Made by a program: the position numbers and the translations under genes. 16,968 bases of DNA, taken from contig CAZVWR010000063.1 in the NCBI GenBank assembly GCA_964630905.1, forward strand, positions 1 to 16,968. Direction: 5' to 3'. The DNA is from JAGOEX01 sp964630905 (GTDB lineage: Bacteria > UBP6 > UBA1177). Below are positions 13,836 to 16,968 of this stretch, in pieces; within the stretch, counting starts at the first letter, position 1, and each line of letters opens with the position of its first letter. Below the pieces are notes generated by a model. It did no database searches. It was not told the origin of the DNA and saw only the letters and a program-made list of their open reading frames with translations.

Positions 13836-14483
13836 GCGATATGGCTTGGGATTCTGACTTCAATTTCACCGTGTCCTCTTGCGGCAAATATTGCGGCGGT
13901 GAGTTATATTTCAAAGAATCTGAGTGATAAAAAAAGTGTTGCAATGTCTTCAATTCTTTACACTTTCGGGCGGATGGCGGCATATACTCTGATAAGCGCC
14001 ATAATCGTGATTTCAGTTGTTTCAACTCCGAAACTCTCCCATTTTCTGCAAGTCTGGGGAACAAAGATAATCGGACCCGTGCTGATCCTGACCGGTGCAT
14101 TTTTACTTGAACTTATAACAATTCCGATCCCATCTTTCGGAGGACAGCCGATAAAACCGGAAAAATTCGGACTGTTCGGCTCTTTTCTTCTCGGATTCAT
14201 CTTTGCGCTCTCATTCTGTCCAGTATCAGCCGCACTCTTTTTCGGATCTCTCATACCACTTGCAGTGTCAGAACAGTCAAGGTTTGTCCTTCCTCTTCTT
14301 TACGGCATCGGCACAGCACTCCCCGTTGTCCTTTTTGCAATCCTGATCGCGACAGGCAGCTCAAAAATCGGCACAGTATTTACCCACATCACAAAAATTG
14401 AAAAATGGGTGAGAACCGCTTTCGGAGTTATCTTGATAATTCTCGGACTTTATTACACAATTATGTATGTGTTTTTGGGTTGA
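13815..14483 (+). CDS. arsG: ArsG-family CcdA-like membrane protein (predicted arsenical exporter)
   Basis: A 222-residue inner-membrane protein with about six transmembrane helices and the two conserved Cys-Pro motifs of the DsbD/CcdA fold: S-I-S-P-C20-P-L-A-A-N and L-S-F-C135-P-V-S-A-A. In the CcdA family these cysteines carry electrons across the membrane. Relatives linked to arsF are named ArsG and were reported as exporters of trivalent aromatic arsenicals. Either electron transfer to the ArsF-like thioredoxin domain or arsenical export fits here. It was originally coupled to arsF; its start and ribosome site are now provided by the right copy of the 35-base duplication. No hairpin terminator was seen in the 63 bases before the convergent restriction gene. 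Confidence 0.78.
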   Translation: MIAALISAIWLGILTSISPCPLAANIAAVSYISKNLSDKKSVAMSSILYTFGRMAAYTLISAIIVISVVSTPKLSHFLQVWGTKIIGPVLILTGAFLLELITIPIPSFGGQPIKPEKFGLFGSFLLGFIFALSFCPVSAALFFGSLIPLAVSEQSRFVLPLLYGIGTALPVVLFAILIATGSSKIGTVFTHITKIEKWVRTAFGVILIILGLYYTIMYVFLG

Positions 14484-14546
14484 GGGGTGTGTTTGGAGTT
14501 GTGTTATGGGGCAAAGGTAATATTATAAATTTATTAGGATTATCAA

Positions 14547-15635
14547 CTAATTCATAAATTTTTTAAGATCAACCTTTTTCATCTCTTTTTCAATAAAATC
14601 TAAACTTTGATTTGGTTCCATTTTTAGAATAGGATGTTTAAAATCAAGTTTTTCTGAAAGAACCTGTGCAACCTCTTTCAACCAATAAGTCATACTCATT
14701 TGAATAATTGTTCCATTGATTTCTTTAGCCATCTCAACTATCCGACTTCCTTCTCCAATTCTGTCAACTAAAATAATTGTTGACATATAATGCAGTTGTC
14801 TGCCGTGGTTCATTTCTCTTTCAAATCTTGAAACTTTGTCAAGTGAAATTTCACTGTTACCTGGACCAATGAATCCCAAGTCAAATCTTGCACCGACCCC
14901 GGGTTTAATCAAAATAGTAGCATCGCTTTCTCTCTTATTTTCTCTTTGCGACAACCAAAACACCATTTTTGCATCACTGCTTTTGTCGGGGTCAATTTGT
15001 TTAAAACCCAGAATTTTCAGAAAAGAGCCTAATATTAGTTTCTCGAACATTTTCCCATACATTGATTTTTCACTTCCACGAATTGCTAAAGTTTGTGTTC
15101 CAATAGCATAGAAAATTTGCAAAAGTGCCGGCCATTTCAAGAGATAGTTGGTTTTGTCAACAGTGATAATAGTTTTTATATCGCCGACTTCTTCCATTAT
15201 TTCTTTTGAAGATTCTTTTAATCTCAAGTCAAAGTCTGTTAAATATTTTTCGACCTCTCTCGGGTTGCTTCTCAGCACATTTTGAATGCTCTTTCCAGTT
15301 AAACCAATAAACCACTGTAAAAAAACTTTATCTTCTGCTTTTAGCTTGTTTTCGAGAAGTTCTTTTAAAACAATTGAACTAAAGTTGTCAGTAAAGTTCT
15401 CGAATAATTTCAATCCTTTAAGATAAGTCAAAAAAACAGACGCATTTGAGATCATCAATCTTCTTTGTGTTAATCCTTCTGTTAAAGTTCTAACATTTCC
15501 GCCACAAAGAATAGATGTTACGACATCATTAATTACATTATTTCCAACTCGATCAATAAGTTCCTTTCCGGTGAATTTTGTAAGTCTTCTTCCAATATTT
15601 GGAATCTGATTTGATAATAGTTTCTTTTTGTTCAT
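14547..15635 (-). CDS. Type II restriction endonuclease, CfrBI-like
   Basis: A 362-residue soluble protein following a DNA methyltransferase gene by one base. The arrangement itself marks it as the partner endonuclease. The pattern also resembles the CfrBI endonuclease family as I remember it: L-T-E-G-L-T-Q-R-R-L near 51-60, I-R-G-S-E-K-S-M-Y-G-K-M-F-E-K (185-199), E-S-D-A-T (236-240) and R-F-D-L-G-F-I-G-P-G-N-S-E-I-S-L-D-K (250-267). E198, D252, E262 and K267 are candidates for a PD-(D/E)xK-type site, with the usual lysine displaced or replaced (E-I-S). CfrBI cuts CCWWGG; whether this one does is not shown. No good ribosome site precedes the ATG at 15635, so it probably depends on ribosomes ending the methyltransferase. 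This would keep nuclease levels below methylase levels. Confidence 0.65.
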   Translation of the reverse strand: MNKKKLLSNQIPNIGRRLTKFTGKELIDRVGNNVINDVVTSILCGGNVRTLTEGLTQRRLMISNASVFLTYLKGLKLFENFTDNFSSIVLKELLENKLKAEDKVFLQWFIGLTGKSIQNVLRSNPREVEKYLTDFDLRLKESSKEIMEEVGDIKTIITVDKTNYLLKWPALLQIFYAIGTQTLAIRGSEKSMYGKMFEKLILGSFLKILGFKQIDPDKSSDAKMVFWLSQRENKRESDATILIKPGVGARFDLGFIGPGNSEISLDKVSRFEREMNHGRQLHYMSTIILVDRIGEGSRIVEMAKEINGTIIQMSMTYWLKEVAQVLSEKLDFKHPILKMEPNQSLDFIEKEMKKVDLKKFMN

Positions 15636-15636
15636 T

Positions 15637-16821
15637 TTAAAAACTCAAAAATTGTTGTTTGCTTTCAGGAATATCGGTATTTATCCAATTTATCTTTTCT
15701 GCTTCTTTTTGAAGCCAACAAAAAACTTCTTCTTTTATAATATTCATATATTCCTCTTCTTTCTCAAAAAGAACAAACCTTCTTCTGTTTTTGACGGCTG
15801 CTTTGCCAGTAGTGCCTATTCCTGCAAATGGATCAAGAACAACATCATTTTTAAATGAGTAGTACTGAATGACTTTTTCAGCAAGCTCCAGCGGAAAAAC
15901 TGCAGGATGATTTTTATCAAAAGATGGGTGAATTTTCCAAAGATTTGTTGTTTCATATCCGTCTTTAATCTTAGATTCTTCAACTATTTTTTGATCAGGA
16001 TGCTTTCTAATATGCCAATCAATCAACTTATCTGTCTTTTTCCTATAAACTAAAATGTATTCTGTTACAGGAACAGGCTTATATTGTAATGGATTTCTGT
16101 CGGCAGCGAATCTTCTTCCGCGTCCCGTTGCCCAACCCGCACCCTCTGGTTTTACCCAATGAATATCGTCTATAAACTCGAAACCCTCTTCAATAAAAAT
16201 TTTATGGAAATCAAAAGGCACGGCAATTCTTTTTGATGCTTCATTTCTGTTTGCTCGCCTTATAAGAACGGGAGAAATATTCATCACAAAAAATCTACCT
16301 TCATTTAATACTCTGTGTGTTTGATGAATAATGTTCCTTATTTTTAAAAGATATTTTTCATACGACAAATATTCTACATACTCTGGTCTTGCATTATAAT
16401 ATGGCGGTGAAGTGAAAACCAAGTCCACAGACTCACTCGGAGTCTCTTGTAATAAAAACTCTGAATCGCCAAATCCGATTGTGTTTCTAAGATTTGAAAT
16501 TTTGGGGGTTTCACTTTTTTTATTTTTAATATCTACTACATTTTTACGGCCCAAAAGCCTCGATTCAAGAACTTCTTTTTTGGTTGTTTTCTTTTCATTA
16601 ATTAGTGTGGTGAAAGCATCAATTACAATCTCGCCAATACTTTCGTTACTTTTTGATTTTACTGGAACTCGCCAAATATGGAATCTATCATCTATTTCAG
16701 GCAGTCCAAAATCAACGGCTTTTTCCAATTCAATTGATTTCAAGAAGTTTCGTGAAACTATTTTGGCTTGCTCTACTGTTGTAATCATATAGTTGCTTTT
16801 CTTTATTCCGTTACTTCGCAT
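15637..16821 (-). CDS. Site-specific DNA methyltransferase (beta class, likely N4-cytosine)
   Basis: A 394-residue enzyme that transfers methyl groups from S-adenosylmethionine to DNA. Catalytic motif IV, T-S-P-P-Y-Y (137-142), comes before motif X (H-P-A-V-F-P-L-E-L-A, 305-314) and the SAM-binding motif I D-P-F-A-G-I-G-T-T (330-338). This order defines the beta class. SPPY favours N4-cytosine methylation over N6-adenine. Residues 12-95 form an extra N-terminal region (I-T-T-V-E-Q-A-K, later I-G-E-I-V-I-D-A-F-T-T-L-I) that looks PepSY/cystatin-like and is not part of the catalytic fold. It protects host DNA from the endonuclease encoded one base downstream. The start is the ATG at 16821; an alternative ATG at 16788 would remove 11 residues. 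Only a weak GAG-type ribosome site is visible. Confidence 0.88.
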   Translation of the reverse strand: MRSNGIKKSNYMITTVEQAKIVSRNFLKSIELEKAVDFGLPEIDDRFHIWRVPVKSKSNESIGEIVIDAFTTLINEKKTTKKEVLESRLLGRKNVVDIKNKKSETPKISNLRNTIGFGDSEFLLQETPSESVDLVFTSPPYYNARPEYVEYLSYEKYLLKIRNIIHQTHRVLNEGRFFVMNISPVLIRRANRNEASKRIAVPFDFHKIFIEEGFEFIDDIHWVKPEGAGWATGRGRRFAADRNPLQYKPVPVTEYILVYRKKTDKLIDWHIRKHPDQKIVEESKIKDGYETTNLWKIHPSFDKNHPAVFPLELAEKVIQYYSFKNDVVLDPFAGIGTTGKAAVKNRRRFVLFEKEEEYMNIIKEEVFCWLQKEAEKINWINTDIPESKQQFLSF

Positions 16822-16968
16822 ATTTTTTACTCTTTATTTAAAAATAAAATTTGGACTTTAATTTTCACAATAACACCCGTGTGTAAGCATCTAAAAATTT
16901 TTTTCCTCAAAAGATCTCCTACTAATAATTGAGTATAAATTTTTTGTTATAAAACGAGTTCATTGATA
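16822..16968 (-). other. AT-rich region upstream of the methyltransferase gene
   Basis: No gene is seen in these 147 bases. It should hold the promoter for the restriction-modification pair. TATACT-like sequence occurs on the minus strand at 16937-16932, but no convincing -35 accompanies it. No controller-protein gene or clear palindromic C-box is visible. Confidence 0.4.

Noticed and set aside
16879..16911. Minus-strand micro-ORF of ten codons (M-L-T-H-G-C-Y-C-E-N) upstream of the methyltransferase
   Set aside because: The nearest GAGG is about 14 bases away and nothing else supports translation. It is too short to separate from chance in AT-rich DNA.
1..16968. CRISPR arrays, tRNA and rRNA genes
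   Set aside because: No regularly spaced repeats of 25-40 bases and no tRNA or rRNA-like conserved segments were seen on reading; the short tandem repeats present are not CRISPR-like.

Overview
The window comes from a Gram-negative bacterium: it carries a complete tripartite RND pump with periplasmic adaptor and outer-membrane channel. DNA is AT-leaning, genes are led by Shine-Dalgarno sites, and start codons include GTG and TTG. I cannot name a phylum. No rRNA, tRNA, CRISPR array or recognisable transposase or integrase was found, and no gene-free stretch exceeds 300 bases.

Layout. (1) Bases 2-424 hold the 3' end of a WD40-repeat gene, running convergently into the next operon with a 22-base overlap. 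(2) Bases 403-6397, minus strand, form a heavy-metal efflux operon. Its order is a small exported Cys/His-rich protein, an outer-membrane factor, a CzcB-like adaptor with a His-rich and Cys-rich N-terminus, and a CzcA/CusA-family pump. It is read from a near-consensus promoter (TTGACA, 17 bases, TATAGT). (3) Divergent from it is a rhodanese-fold protein that lacks the catalytic cysteine (6556-6987). (4) Two copies of a hairpin repeat (7044-7141) precede a P-loop ATPase with a PD-(D/E)xK-like C-terminus (7154-8563). A Fic-domain protein (8646-9815) follows under its own promoter. (5) Bases 9869-14483, plus strand, form an ars-type operon: ArsR-family repressor, ArsP-type permease, small CPKC thioredoxin, ArsF-family thioredoxin-fold protein, and ArsG/CcdA-like membrane protein. 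Expected job: sense a metal(loid) or organoarsenical, carry out thiol/redox chemistry on it, and export it. (6) Bases 14547-16821, minus strand, form a type II restriction-modification pair: a CfrBI-like endonuclease one base behind a beta-class DNA methyltransferase.

The most interesting structure is inside the ars operon. A segment of about 1.5 kb with one AlbA_2/GHKL-ATPase/winged-helix gene sits exactly at the arsF/arsG junction. It is flanked by a 35-base direct duplication (34/35 identical). The duplicated stretch contains the ribosome-binding site, the overlapping ATGA stop/start and the first seven arsG codons. Both interrupted genes therefore stay complete, and a nine-codon arsG stub remains on the left. 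The passenger gene also contains an 11-base tandem repeat in its interdomain linker. Because 11 is not a multiple of three, changes in copy number would switch the reading frame of the C-terminal DNA-binding domain.

Together the window reads as a metal/metalloid-resistance and genome-defence accessory region.
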